This document shows positions 1 to 6,858 of a DNA stretch of 8,525 nucleotides, piece by piece. Within the stretch, counting starts at the first letter, position 1. Each line of letters begins with the position of its first letter. The notes beneath the pieces are model-generated. The model was not told the DNA's origin and searched no databases. It saw only the letters and a list, made by a program, of their open reading frames with translations. The translations under genes were made by a program, and so were the position numbers. This DNA comes from Paludibacter sp. (GTDB taxonomy: Bacteria > Bacteroidota > Bacteroidia > Bacteroidales > Paludibacteraceae). The stretch lies in contig JAQWCZ010000026.1 in NCBI GenBank assembly GCA_028705705.1, positions 1-8,525 on the forward strand, given 5' to 3'.

Positions 1-2
1 TC

Positions 3-137
3 AATCCCAAGATATTTCCACCAGAACTCCAATTGGGCGGTATGTTATTTATCACGGCCTGGTGGGGTATCTGGCACATAATTTCCGGGTTGGGCATTTC
101 AGCCTATTGGAGCCGCAAACCTGTCAAAGAATCATAA
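3..137 (+). CDS. C-terminal end of an unidentified membrane protein (5' truncated by the window)
   Basis: Reading frame 3 is open from the left edge to a TAA at 135-137 and gives 44 residues, beginning NPKIFPPELQLGG and ending YWSRKPVKES. Residues about 13-35 form a strongly hydrophobic, tryptophan-rich stretch (MLFITAWWGIWHIISGLGI) that reads as one transmembrane helix. It is followed by a short basic tail (RKPVK), so the C-terminus probably faces the cytoplasm. The frame has protein-like composition, and its stop lies 26 nt before the acyltransferase start at 164, as expected for neighbours in one operon. I do not recognise the family, and too little is visible to assign a function. A lipid or envelope role would fit the neighbour but is only a guess. 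Confidence 0.6.
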   Translation, partial: NPKIFPPELQLGGMLFITAWWGIWHIISGLGISAYWSRKPVKES

Positions 138-163
138 TTTTCACCATTCACTCAAAAATAAAT

Positions 164-1522
164 ATGTCAAAAATATTTGAGAATACCCTACCTTATCTTA
201 TGGGAAAATCTTACGTGGTTTGGTCATTCAAACAATACTATGATGAAATTATCATTCAGGGGTTGGAAAACATCCCGGAAGACGAACCGGTTATTTTTGC
301 ACCCAATCACCTGAACGCATTGATGGATGCTTTAGCAATACTATCACTGCCTCCATTCAGACAAGTAAAAGTCTACCTGAGCCGTGCCGATTTATTTAAA
401 CTACCTAAACCTGTTGTGAGCTTTATCCGGTTTGCCAAACTGATGCCTGCATTCAGAATCAGAGATGGATATGAGAATCTGACCAAAAATAAAGCTTCAT
501 TTGATGAGGCTGATGAAGTTTTGCTAAACAATGCAGCACTTTGTATCATGCCGGAAGGAGATCAGGGAACAGAAAGAAAAATCAGACCGTTGGTCAAGGG
601 CATTTTCAGAATTGCCTTCAGTGCACAGCAAAAATTACCAATCGGAAAATCTGTACACATAGTACCTGTTGGCATTGACCTGGGAGATTTTATCAAATTC
701 GGTCAACATCAAATATTAAACATTGGGAAACCCATCAAGGTTACAGATTATATTGACAGTTATATTGAAAATCCTGCAGTCGCAACAAATACAATCAAAC
801 AAAAATTACAAACGGATCTCGAAGACTTAGCGCTACATCTTGGAACTGAAAAATACTACTCGTGCTTCGAAACTGCTGTGGAAGCTGCCAATACCGAAAT
901 GGAAAAAGCTTTAGTCCTTGAAAATAATACCCTGAACCGCTTTCTGGCAAGAAAAAAGCTTGGAAAAATATTGATGCGCTTAGAAAAGGAGGAACCAGAA
1001 GTATTAGCAGAATTTGATACATTATGCAAAAAGTATAAATCAGGTCTGCAAAAGATAAAAACAGACACTCTTACCTTAGAACAGCCAATACCTTCGGAAC
1101 TAAAAAATATATTTAGTTGTATCATAATTTTATTATCTTTTATATTTGCTTTACCCGGAATCCTGCTGAACAGTTTTCCCTTCCTCCTTTCTTCACAACT
1201 ACCTAACATACTAAAAGTTGAATTTAAGGGATTCTATAGTTCTATCTTTTATGGTTCAGGTATCATACTTTTTCCATTATTTTATATTTTACAGAGTATT
1301 ATACTAATATTATCGTTTACTTTACCCTGGTGGTTCCTGATTATTTTAATCCCGCTACATTATTATACCGGCAAACTTACTTTTCGCTTCTATGAAACTG
1401 TAAAATCTGCTTATTCAAATCTAAACCATTATTTTATTTCAAAAAGAAATCCGGATGAATTGCAAACGTTGCAAAAATTAAAACAACAAATAACTGAAAC
1501 ACTTATTAATAGAGCATTTTAA
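164..1522 (+). CDS. PlsC-family glycerophospholipid acyltransferase with membrane-embedded C-terminal half
   Basis: This 452-aa protein probably transfers an acyl group to glycerol-3-phosphate or lysophosphatidate at the inner membrane, in phospholipid synthesis. The acyltransferase signature is visible: N48-H49 with D55 (NHLNALMD, an H-x5-D spacing rather than the usual H-x4-D), P130-E131-G132 in block III (CIMPEGDQGTE), and V167-P168-V169-G170 in block IV. The wider spacing is, as I recall, typical of the branch related to yeast Gpt2/Sct1. Residues about 205-310 are charged and helical. Residues about 316-345 and 360-400 are hydrophobic and should form two to four membrane segments. I chose ATG 164 because it is preceded by an A-rich leader and avoids overlap with the upstream gene; an in-frame ATG at 62 would overlap that gene by 76 nt. 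Family assignment is firm; the exact acyl acceptor is not. Confidence 0.85.
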   Translation: MSKIFENTLPYLMGKSYVVWSFKQYYDEIIIQGLENIPEDEPVIFAPNHLNALMDALAILSLPPFRQVKVYLSRADLFKLPKPVVSFIRFAKLMPAFRIRDGYENLTKNKASFDEADEVLLNNAALCIMPEGDQGTERKIRPLVKGIFRIAFSAQQKLPIGKSVHIVPVGIDLGDFIKFGQHQILNIGKPIKVTDYIDSYIENPAVATNTIKQKLQTDLEDLALHLGTEKYYSCFETAVEAANTEMEKALVLENNTLNRFLARKKLGKILMRLEKEEPEVLAEFDTLCKKYKSGLQKIKTDTLTLEQPIPSELKNIFSCIIILLSFIFALPGILLNSFPFLLSSQLPNILKVEFKGFYSSIFYGSGIILFPLFYILQSIILILSFTLPWWFLIILIPLHYYTGKLTFRFYETVKSAYSNLNHYFISKRNPDELQTLQKLKQQITETLINRAF

Positions 1523-1575
1523 TTCAACTACACATAGCGGAAGAAAAACAATCATTCTAAAACAACACAATACGC

Positions 1576-1606
1576 TTGTTTGTGCACAAAAAAAACACTA
1601 TTTTTG
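1576..1606 (+). promoter_or_regulatory. ppdK promoter (Bacteroidota sigma-70 type)
   Basis: A -7 box TATTTTTG lies at 1599-1606 and matches the Bacteroidota consensus TAnnTTTG exactly. A TTG at 1576-1578 is separated from it by 20 nt, matching the usual 19-21 nt. Transcription would begin near 1612, leaving a leader of about 38 nt before ATG 1650. Assignment rests on motif match and position. Confidence 0.75.
1579..1590. promoter_or_regulatory. 12-bp perfect palindrome in the ppdK promoter spacer
   Basis: TTTGTGCACAAA reads identically on both strands. It sits between the -33 and -7 elements of the ppdK promoter and directly abuts the -33 TTG. A dimeric regulator bound here would compete with RNA polymerase. 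No regulator is identified; that it works as an operator is inference. Confidence 0.4.
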
Positions 1607-1649
1607 CGCCACATTATTTAGAAATCAAACTAAAAAATAAATAATAATT

Positions 1650-4376
1650 ATGAGTAACACAAAAAGAGTGTACACATTCGGAAACGGAAAAGCCGAAGGT
1701 AGTGCAACCATGAAAAATCTGCTGGGAGGTAAAGGAGCTAATTTGGCTGAAATGAACCTTATTGGTGTCCCTGTTCCTCCGGGATTCACCATTACAACTG
1801 ATGTGTGTAATGAGTATTACACACTGGGAAAAGATAAGGTGATTAAAATATTAAAACCGGAAGTTGAAAGTGCTATTGCTGGTGTTGAAGTTCTGATGAA
1901 TTCAAAGTTTGGCGACATTGAAAATCCTTTACTTGTATCCGTTCGTTCCGGAGCCCGTGCTTCTATGCCTGGTATGATGGACACCATTCTCAATCTTGGG
2001 TTGAATGATGCAGTTGTGGAAGGTCTGACACGCAAAACCGGTAATCCGCGATTTGTATGGGACTCATACCGCCGTTTTATACAAATGTACGGCGATGTTG
2101 TACTGGGCATGAAACCCGAAAACAGAAATGACCACGATCCGTTCGAAGAAATCATTGAACAGGTTAAAGAAGAAAAAGGGGTTCATTTGGATACTGACCT
2201 TTCAGTAGAAGATTTAAAAGATCTCGTTAAACGTTTTAAAGCGGCTGTAAAAAAACAAACCGGAAAAGACTTCCCTGATTCAGCTTATGAACAATTATGG
2301 GGTGCTATTTGCGCTGTTTTTGACTCCTGGATGAATGACCGCGCAATTTTATACCGCAAAATGGAAGGCATCCCTGCTGAATGGGGTACTGCCGTAAACG
2401 TACAGGCAATGGTGTTTGGTAACATGGGTCAAACATCTGCTACGGGAGTCTGTTTCAGTCGTGACGCTGCAACCGGTGAAGACCAATTTATTGGTGAATA
2501 CCTTATTAATGCGCAAGGTGAAGACGTTGTAGCAGGTATCCGTACACCTCAGCAAATTACCAAAATCGGTTCTCAAAGATGGGCTGAACTTGCAGGAATT
2601 TCAGAAGCTGATAGATTAGCCAAATATCCTTCGATGGAAGAAGCCATGCCTGAAATCTACAAAGAACTGGATGCTATTCAAACCAAATTGGAAAATCACT
2701 ACAAAGATATGCAGGACATGGAATTTACCGTACAAGAAGGTAAATTGTGGTTCTTGCAAACTCGTAACGGTAAACGTACCGGTGCAGCCATGGTGAAAAT
2801 TGCCATGGATATGTTCCGCCAAAATATGATCGATGAGAAAACGGCTATTTTGCGTGTTGACCCCTTGAAATTAGACGAATTACTACACCCAGTGTTTGAC
2901 AAATCTGCTTTGAAAAATGCCAAAGTGATTGCCAAAGGATTGGCCGCCTCTCCGGGTGCTGCTACCGGTAAAATTGTATTTAATGCTGATGACGCTTCTG
3001 CATGGGCTGCTGCTGGTGAAAAAGTAATTATGGTTCGTGTGGAAACTTCGCCCGAAGACTTGGCTGGTATGGCTGTTGCCGAAGGAATTCTTACTGCCCG
3101 TGGAGGTATGACCTCTCACGCTGCTGTTGTGGCACGTGGTATGGGTAAATGCTGTGTATCCGGAGCTGGTATGCTTAAAATCGACTATGTTTCAAAATCG
3201 ATGGAAGTTGATGGTCAGGTGCTGAGAGAAGGTGATTTTATTTCACTCAACGGTTCAACCGGTGATATATACTTAGGCAAAGTGGCAACCAAAGAAGCAG
3301 AACTGGATGCTGATTTCGCTGCTATCATGGAATTATCGGACAAATACACAAAAATGTTAGTGCGTACGAATGCTGACACTCCACATGATGCACAAATTGC
3401 CCGTAAATTCGGTGCTGTTGGCATTGGTTTATGCCGTACGGAACATATGTTCTTCGAAGGAGATAAAATCAAAGCGATGCGCGAAATGATTCTGGCTGAA
3501 GATGCAGAAGGTCGCCGCAAGGCTTTGGCTAAAATTCTTCCTTATCAACAAGCTGACTTTGAAGGCATTTTTGAAGCTATGGAAAGTTGCCCGGTTACCG
3601 TTCGTTTGCTCGATCCTCCTTTGCATGAATTTGTACCTCACGATGAAAAAGGTCAACAGGAAATGGCTCAGGCCATGGGAGTACCAGTAAAGAAAATTAA
3701 GGAACGTGTAGAATCGCTACACGAAATGAACCCAATGCTCGGTCACCGTGGTTGTCGTTTAGGAAATACCTTCCCTGAAATAACTGAAATGCAAACACGC
3801 GCTATTCTGGGCGCTGCACTGAACCTGAAAGCAAAAGGGTTCACTGCCATTCCGGAAATCATGGTTCCACTGGTAGGGATCAGTCATGAATTCATTGCAC
3901 AGGAAAAAGTAATCCGCGAAACTGCTGCAAAATTATTTGAAGAAAAAAATGACAAAGTTGAATTTAAGATTGGTACCATGATCGAAATTCCACGTGCTGC
4001 CCTTACTGCTGAAAAGATTGCCGCAAGAGCTGAGTTCTTTTCTTTCGGAACCAATGACTTAACCCAAATGACGTTCGGTTATTCTCGTGACGATATCGCT
4101 ACTTTCCTTCCAATCTATTTAGATATGAAGATCCTGAAAGTGGATCCGTTCCAGGTACTCGACCGCAACGGCGTGGGTCAATTAGTAAAAATGGCAACGG
4201 AAAAAGGTCGATCTGTACGTCCAGATCTGAAAGTGGGTATTTGCGGTGAACATGGTGGTGAACCTTCATCTGTAGAATTCTGCCACATGGTCGGACTGAA
4301 TTACGTAAGTTGTTCTCCTTTCCGTGTTCCGATCGCGAGACTTTCTGCTGCACAGGCTGCCATTAAGCATGGTTGA
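1650..4376 (+). CDS. ppdK: Pyruvate, phosphate dikinase
   Basis: This cytoplasmic enzyme reversibly converts pyruvate, ATP and phosphate into PEP, AMP and diphosphate. At 908 aa it is full length for the family. The N-terminal nucleotide-binding domain has GGKGANLAEM (residues 26-35) and VSVRSGARASMPGMMDT (96-112). The central phospho-carrier domain has the swivelling histidine His490 in GGMTSHAAVVARG. The C-terminal TIM barrel for pyruvate/PEP has LCRTEHMFF (R596), EIMVPLV, FGTNDLTQMTFGYSRDD (G800-N802-D803) and the catalytic cysteine C865 in GICGEHGGEP. The long N-terminal domain and TSHAA context favour PPDK over PEP synthase or enzyme I. It is transcribed from its own promoter, ends in a stem-loop, and precedes a biotin-dependent carboxyltransferase pair acting on the same metabolites. 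In anaerobes the enzyme can run either as a PPi-linked glycolytic step or toward gluconeogenesis; the direction here cannot be read from sequence. Confidence 0.97.
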   Translation: MSNTKRVYTFGNGKAEGSATMKNLLGGKGANLAEMNLIGVPVPPGFTITTDVCNEYYTLGKDKVIKILKPEVESAIAGVEVLMNSKFGDIENPLLVSVRSGARASMPGMMDTILNLGLNDAVVEGLTRKTGNPRFVWDSYRRFIQMYGDVVLGMKPENRNDHDPFEEIIEQVKEEKGVHLDTDLSVEDLKDLVKRFKAAVKKQTGKDFPDSAYEQLWGAICAVFDSWMNDRAILYRKMEGIPAEWGTAVNVQAMVFGNMGQTSATGVCFSRDAATGEDQFIGEYLINAQGEDVVAGIRTPQQITKIGSQRWAELAGISEADRLAKYPSMEEAMPEIYKELDAIQTKLENHYKDMQDMEFTVQEGKLWFLQTRNGKRTGAAMVKIAMDMFRQNMIDEKTAILRVDPLKLDELLHPVFDKSALKNAKVIAKGLAASPGAATGKIVFNADDASAWAAAGEKVIMVRVETSPEDLAGMAVAEGILTARGGMTSHAAVVARGMGKCCVSGAGMLKIDYVSKSMEVDGQVLREGDFISLNGSTGDIYLGKVATKEAELDADFAAIMELSDKYTKMLVRTNADTPHDAQIARKFGAVGIGLCRTEHMFFEGDKIKAMREMILAEDAEGRRKALAKILPYQQADFEGIFEAMESCPVTVRLLDPPLHEFVPHDEKGQQEMAQAMGVPVKKIKERVESLHEMNPMLGHRGCRLGNTFPEITEMQTRAILGAALNLKAKGFTAIPEIMVPLVGISHEFIAQEKVIRETAAKLFEEKNDKVEFKIGTMIEIPRAALTAEKIAARAEFFSFGTNDLTQMTFGYSRDDIATFLPIYLDMKILKVDPFQVLDRNGVGQLVKMATEKGRSVRPDLKVGICGEHGGEPSSVEFCHMVGLNYVSCSPFRVPIARLSAAQAAIKHG

Positions 4377-4423
4377 TCAGGAATAAAAAATAAACATCTC
4401 AGGAGTAATCCTGTTCAATAAAT

Positions 4424-4468
4424 AACAAGGCCAACTATTCCGGAAGGATGGTTGGTTTTGTTGTTTTT
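4424..4468 (+). terminator. Rho-independent-type terminator of ppdK
   Basis: The arm AACAAGGCCAACTATTCC (4424-4441) pairs, with a few mismatches and G-U pairs, with the later arm GGATGGTTGGTTTTGTT (4446-4462). The loop is short and a T-rich run (GTTTTTCTT) follows. It begins 48 nt after the ppdK stop and would separate ppdK transcription from the next operon. Confidence 0.75.
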
Positions 4469-4489
4469 CTTACCTGTTTTCAACTTTTT

Positions 4490-4528
4490 TTAAAGAAATT
4501 TCATTTTTAACCTTAATTAAAGAAATTT
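4490..4528. repeat. Direct repeat pair TTAAAGAAATTT
   Basis: Identical 12-nt copies lie at 4490-4501 and 4517-4528, start to start 27 nt. Both are upstream of the biotin-carrier promoter. In an AT-rich gap this may be chance; a regulator site is possible but unproven. Confidence 0.4.
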
Positions 4529-4544
4529 TTCCGTATTAATACTC

Positions 4545-4556
4545 AGTCACTTGACT
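4545..4556. promoter_or_regulatory. Palindrome AGTCA-CT-TGACT upstream of the biotin-carrier promoter
   Basis: Perfect 5-bp arms flank a 2-nt centre, about 54 nt upstream of the promoter's TTG element. It is relatively G/C-containing compared with the surrounding gap. A binding site for an activator or repressor is possible; none is identified. Confidence 0.3.
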
Positions 4557-4609
4557 CAAAACGACTTCTAAATACCATGTTATAAGGAATATAGAGCAAT
4601 ATTTTTGCA

Positions 4610-4639
4610 TTGTTATTTAAAACAAATAAAGTACTTTTG
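4610..4639 (+). promoter_or_regulatory. Promoter of the biotin carrier/carboxyltransferase operon
   Basis: TTG at 4610-4612, a 19-nt spacer, and TACTTTTG at 4632-4639 match the Bacteroidota TTG-N19-TAnnTTTG consensus. A second exact -7 box, TATTTTTG, lies 32 nt upstream at 4600-4607 but lacks a clear TTG partner, so it may be a weaker or activator-dependent start. From the main box the leader to ATG 4749 is about 100 nt. Confidence 0.7.
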
Positions 4640-4748
4640 CAGCATTAAAATGTATATTTAGAACATTTTTATAAACAACAACATTTTCGTTGATAAACCA
4701 ACAGCAAGAAATATAACATGCAAAATTCAATATTAAGAAACATCAGGT

Positions 4749-5129
4749 ATGAAAAAGTATTTAATCAAGGTGAATCAAAATCAGTATGAGGTAGAAGTCG
4801 TTGAGGTAAAACAGGGTACAGCAGTACCTGTCGAAATGAGAAGAACAACCGAAACTCCGAAACTAAAAACTACCATTTCAGAGACAAAAGTAAAGGAAAA
4901 CAATATTCCACAAAACGGCAAGAAGGTGATTGCTCCGATGCCGGGCAATGTAATGAAAGTGCTGGTATCAGCCGGCGACCAGGTTAAAAAAGAACAAAAG
5001 TTGTTGGTCTTTGAATCCATGAAGATGGAAAATGAACTCACCTCTCCATTCGAAGGCACTGTTATGCAGATCAATACATCTGAAGGATCTGTTATGGCAG
5101 CCGGTCAACTATTGTTAGTTATCGCATAA
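4749..5129 (+). CDS. Free-standing biotin carboxyl carrier protein (transcarboxylase 1.3S / decarboxylase carrier type)
   Basis: This 126-aa protein carries biotin and shuttles carboxyl groups between the active sites of a multi-subunit biotin enzyme. The biotinyl domain fills about residues 58-126. The attachment site is plain, with the acceptor Lys92 in ESMKMENEL. The preceding PMPGNVMKVLVSAGDQV and the following SPFEGTVMQI are the standard flanks of the fold. The N-terminus (MKKYLIKVNQNQYEVEVVEV) matches the short strand region found in 1.3S subunits and in OadA-type proteins. A Thr/Lys-rich linker at about 30-57 joins the two parts. The length is close to that of 1.3S (about 123 aa) and shorter than AccB of acetyl-CoA carboxylase, whose N-terminus differs. 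The next gene, 40 nt downstream, is a carboxyltransferase without its own biotin domain and so is its natural partner. A biotin protein ligase must act on it; none is in the window. Confidence 0.93.
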   Translation: MKKYLIKVNQNQYEVEVVEVKQGTAVPVEMRRTTETPKLKTTISETKVKENNIPQNGKKVIAPMPGNVMKVLVSAGDQVKKEQKLLVFESMKMENELTSPFEGTVMQINTSEGSVMAAGQLLLVIA

Positions 5130-5169
5130 AGTTTTTCTTGATTATTTCAACAAACATATTATAGTAGAA

Positions 5170-6723
5170 ATGGCCAACGTTAGAATTACCGAGACCGTGT
5201 TGCGTGACGCACATCAATCGCTGATAGCAACCCGTATGAGAACAGAAGAAATGTTGCCTATCATTGAAAAGCTGGATGATATTGGTTATCATTCGCTGGA
5301 AGCATGGGGGGGCGCAACATTCGATGCCTGTATTCGTTTTCTGAATGAAGATCCCTGGGAGAGGCTCCGGAAAATCAAAGCTTTGGCAAAGAAAACGCCC
5401 CTGCAAATGTTGCTCAGGGGACAAAACTTGTTGGGTTATAAACATTATGCGGATGACGTAGTTGAGTATTTTGTTCAAAAAGCAATTGCCAACGGCATGG
5501 ACATTATCCGCATCTTTGATGCCCTTAACGATCCCCGAAATATCGAAACTGCCATCAAAGCTTGTATCAGGGAAGGCGGTCATGCACAGGCCTGTATTTC
5601 TTATACAACCAGTCCTGTTCATAGCCTGGAGCTTTTTGCAAAAGATGCTAAAAAACTGGAAGACATGGGTGCTCATTCCATCTGTATCAAAGATATGGCT
5701 GGACTGTTGAAACCTTATGACGCATACGAATTAATCCGGGCTATTAAATCATCAGTAAAAATTCCGGTTCAGTTACATACGCATTACACCAGCGGTGTTG
5801 CCTCCATGACTTTACTGAAAGCTATTGAAGCCGGTGTGGATGTGGTAGATACAGCCATTTCTCCTATGGCTTTGGGTACCTCTCAACCAGCTACTGAACC
5901 TCTGGTCGCCTCTTTACAAGGTACTGCCTGGGATTCGGGTCTGGATCTTGTAAAACTAAGTGAGATAGCAGAATACTTCAGACCGATGAAAGAAAAATGG
6001 ATTGAAACCGGCCTGCTCGACACCAAGGTAATGGGTGTTGATGTAAACGCACTGATATACCAGGTTCCCGGAGGTATGTTGTCAAATCTGGTATCGCAGT
6101 TGAAACAAGCCAATGCAGTTGACAAATACGAAGAAGTATTGAAAGAAGTACCCAGGGTACGTGAAGACTTCGGTTATCCCCCACTGGTGACTCCATCGAG
6201 CCAAATTGTCGGAACACAGGCAGTATTCAATGTTCTGACCGGTGAACGCTATAAAATGATACCCAAAGAATCAAAAGGAATCGTAAAAGGTGAATACGGA
6301 AGAACTCCCGCGCCTATTTCTGAAGAAATTAAAAAGCAAATATTGGGTGATGAAGAACAGATTACCTGCAGACCTGCTGATTTGATAGAACCGGAACTTG
6401 AGAGTACCCGTGCGAAAATTGCTGAATATATGATCCAGGATGAAGATGTTCTGACATACGCACTCTTGCCGCAAGTAGCCGAGAAATTTTTCAAACTCCG
6501 CAAATCAGGCGAATTAAACAAACCGGAACTTCCAAAAACTGAAACGGTTAAACCACAGGAATCAAAAATGGAAAAAACTTCAGCCCCAAAAGAAGATGAG
6601 GATGAAATTGCGGCTGTAATTTCTGCTGCTGTTGCAACCCTGGAAGCGGAACATGGAACCCGTTACGCCATTAAAAGCATCAGACAACTCAGCCCGTGGG
6701 TTTTATCGGGAAGGTTATTTTAA
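5170..6723 (+). CDS. oadA: OadA/5S-type carboxyltransferase subunit with an OadG-like C-terminal tail
   Basis: The protein exchanges a carboxyl group between oxaloacetate/pyruvate and carrier-bound biotin. Residues about 1-450 are the HMGL-like TIM barrel and conserved carboxyltransferase region. Metal and active-site residues are visible: D13 (RDAHQS), K174 (CIKDMAG, the lysine carbamylated in relatives), and H203 and H205 (QLHTHYTSG). RGQNLLGYKHYADDVV (83-98) and SPMALGTSQPATE fit OadA/5S better than single-chain pyruvate carboxylase. Family OadA proteins run to about 600 aa with a C-terminal biotin domain. This one stops at 517 aa with no MKM site. After a Pro/Glu/Lys linker (about 450-474) it ends in about 40 residues (EIAAVISAAVA, then YAIKSIRQLSPWVLSGR) resembling the C-terminus of decarboxylase gamma subunits. 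The biotin carrier is encoded 40 nt upstream in the same operon, and a strong terminator follows. Membrane beta subunit, biotin carboxylase and 12S subunit are all absent here, so oxaloacetate decarboxylase, two-subunit pyruvate carboxylase and transcarboxylase all remain possible. Confidence 0.88.
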   Translation: MANVRITETVLRDAHQSLIATRMRTEEMLPIIEKLDDIGYHSLEAWGGATFDACIRFLNEDPWERLRKIKALAKKTPLQMLLRGQNLLGYKHYADDVVEYFVQKAIANGMDIIRIFDALNDPRNIETAIKACIREGGHAQACISYTTSPVHSLELFAKDAKKLEDMGAHSICIKDMAGLLKPYDAYELIRAIKSSVKIPVQLHTHYTSGVASMTLLKAIEAGVDVVDTAISPMALGTSQPATEPLVASLQGTAWDSGLDLVKLSEIAEYFRPMKEKWIETGLLDTKVMGVDVNALIYQVPGGMLSNLVSQLKQANAVDKYEEVLKEVPRVREDFGYPPLVTPSSQIVGTQAVFNVLTGERYKMIPKESKGIVKGEYGRTPAPISEEIKKQILGDEEQITCRPADLIEPELESTRAKIAEYMIQDEDVLTYALLPQVAEKFFKLRKSGELNKPELPKTETVKPQESKMEKTSAPKEDEDEIAAVISAAVATLEAEHGTRYAIKSIRQLSPWVLSGRLF

Positions 6724-6754
6724 GATACCACCTGCACTCAATAAAGTTACAAAG

Positions 6755-6796
6755 AAGTACCCCAAAAGTTTATATTGATTTTTGGGGTACTTTTAT
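6755..6796. terminator. Strong stem-loop terminator between convergent genes, probably bidirectional
   Basis: AAGTACCCCAAAA (6755-6767) pairs perfectly over 13 bp with TTTTGGGGTACTT (6780-6792) around a 12-nt loop. It is followed by further T residues on the + strand. It ends the carboxyltransferase transcript 32 nt after its stop. Read on the - strand, the stem is followed by TTCTTTG, so it could also stop transcription arriving from the lipoprotein side, which has no better terminator. Confidence 0.85.
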
Positions 6797-6843
6797 AAAA
6801 AATCAGCTTCAAATCTTCAGATGATATTCAGCAGACTACTTAA

Positions 6844-6858
6844 TTAACATGATGTTAA
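6844..6858. repeat. 15-nt inverted repeat TTAACAT-G-ATGTTAA
   Basis: Perfect 7-bp arms flank a single central base, ending 1 nt beyond the stop codon of the lipoprotein gene. The stem is AT-rich and has no T-run, so it is a poor terminator by itself. It may be a transcript-end hairpin, a protein site or chance. Confidence 0.3.

Larger units (their letters stand above)
1523..1649 (+). other. Intergenic region between the acyltransferase and ppdK
   Basis: This gap of 127 nt holds the ppdK promoter and a 12-bp palindrome. I see no clear hairpin-plus-T-run terminator behind the acyltransferase, so some read-through into ppdK is possible. The last 30 nt before the ppdK start are almost entirely A and T, the leader style seen before several genes here. 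Confidence 0.6.
4377..4748 (+). other. 372-nt intergenic region between ppdK and the biotin carrier gene
   Basis: No convincing protein gene is seen here. In order it holds a small hairpin (CAGGA/TCCTG, 4400-4413), the ppdK terminator, two copies of TTAAAGAAATTT 27 nt apart, a palindrome (AGTCA-CT-TGACT), two Bacteroidota -7 boxes, and an untranslated leader of about 100 nt. The leader contains a weak stem (AAAATGT at 4647-4653 with ACATTTT at 4663-4669). It does not match a riboswitch that I can recognise. Confidence 0.6.

Noticed and set aside
62..163. N-terminal extension of the acyltransferase from ATG 62
   Set aside because: It overlaps the end of the upstream membrane-protein frame by 76 nt, has no family-like sequence, and ATG 164 has a better A-rich leader directly before the conserved domain.
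856..1209. Minus-strand open frames inside the acyltransferase gene
   Set aside because: They are antisense shadows with no recognisable domains, lying opposite conserved-family coding sequence.
1817..4353. Many minus-strand open frames and one short plus-strand frame within ppdK
   Set aside because: PPDK is conserved throughout, and these frames have low-quality compositions and no start context, so they are shadow frames.
4552..4558. TGACTCA resembling a eukaryotic AP-1 site
   Set aside because: It is a chance match in a bacterial sequence; only the local palindrome is worth keeping.
4647..4692. Riboswitch in the biotin-carrier leader
   Set aside because: Only short AT-rich stems are visible (AAAATGT/ACATTTT and CAAC/GTTG), with no known riboswitch core that I can recognise.
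5119..5676. 185-aa minus-strand frame opposite the carboxyltransferase
   Set aside because: It lies antisense to strongly conserved carboxyltransferase motifs and its translation shows no known family or coherent domain.
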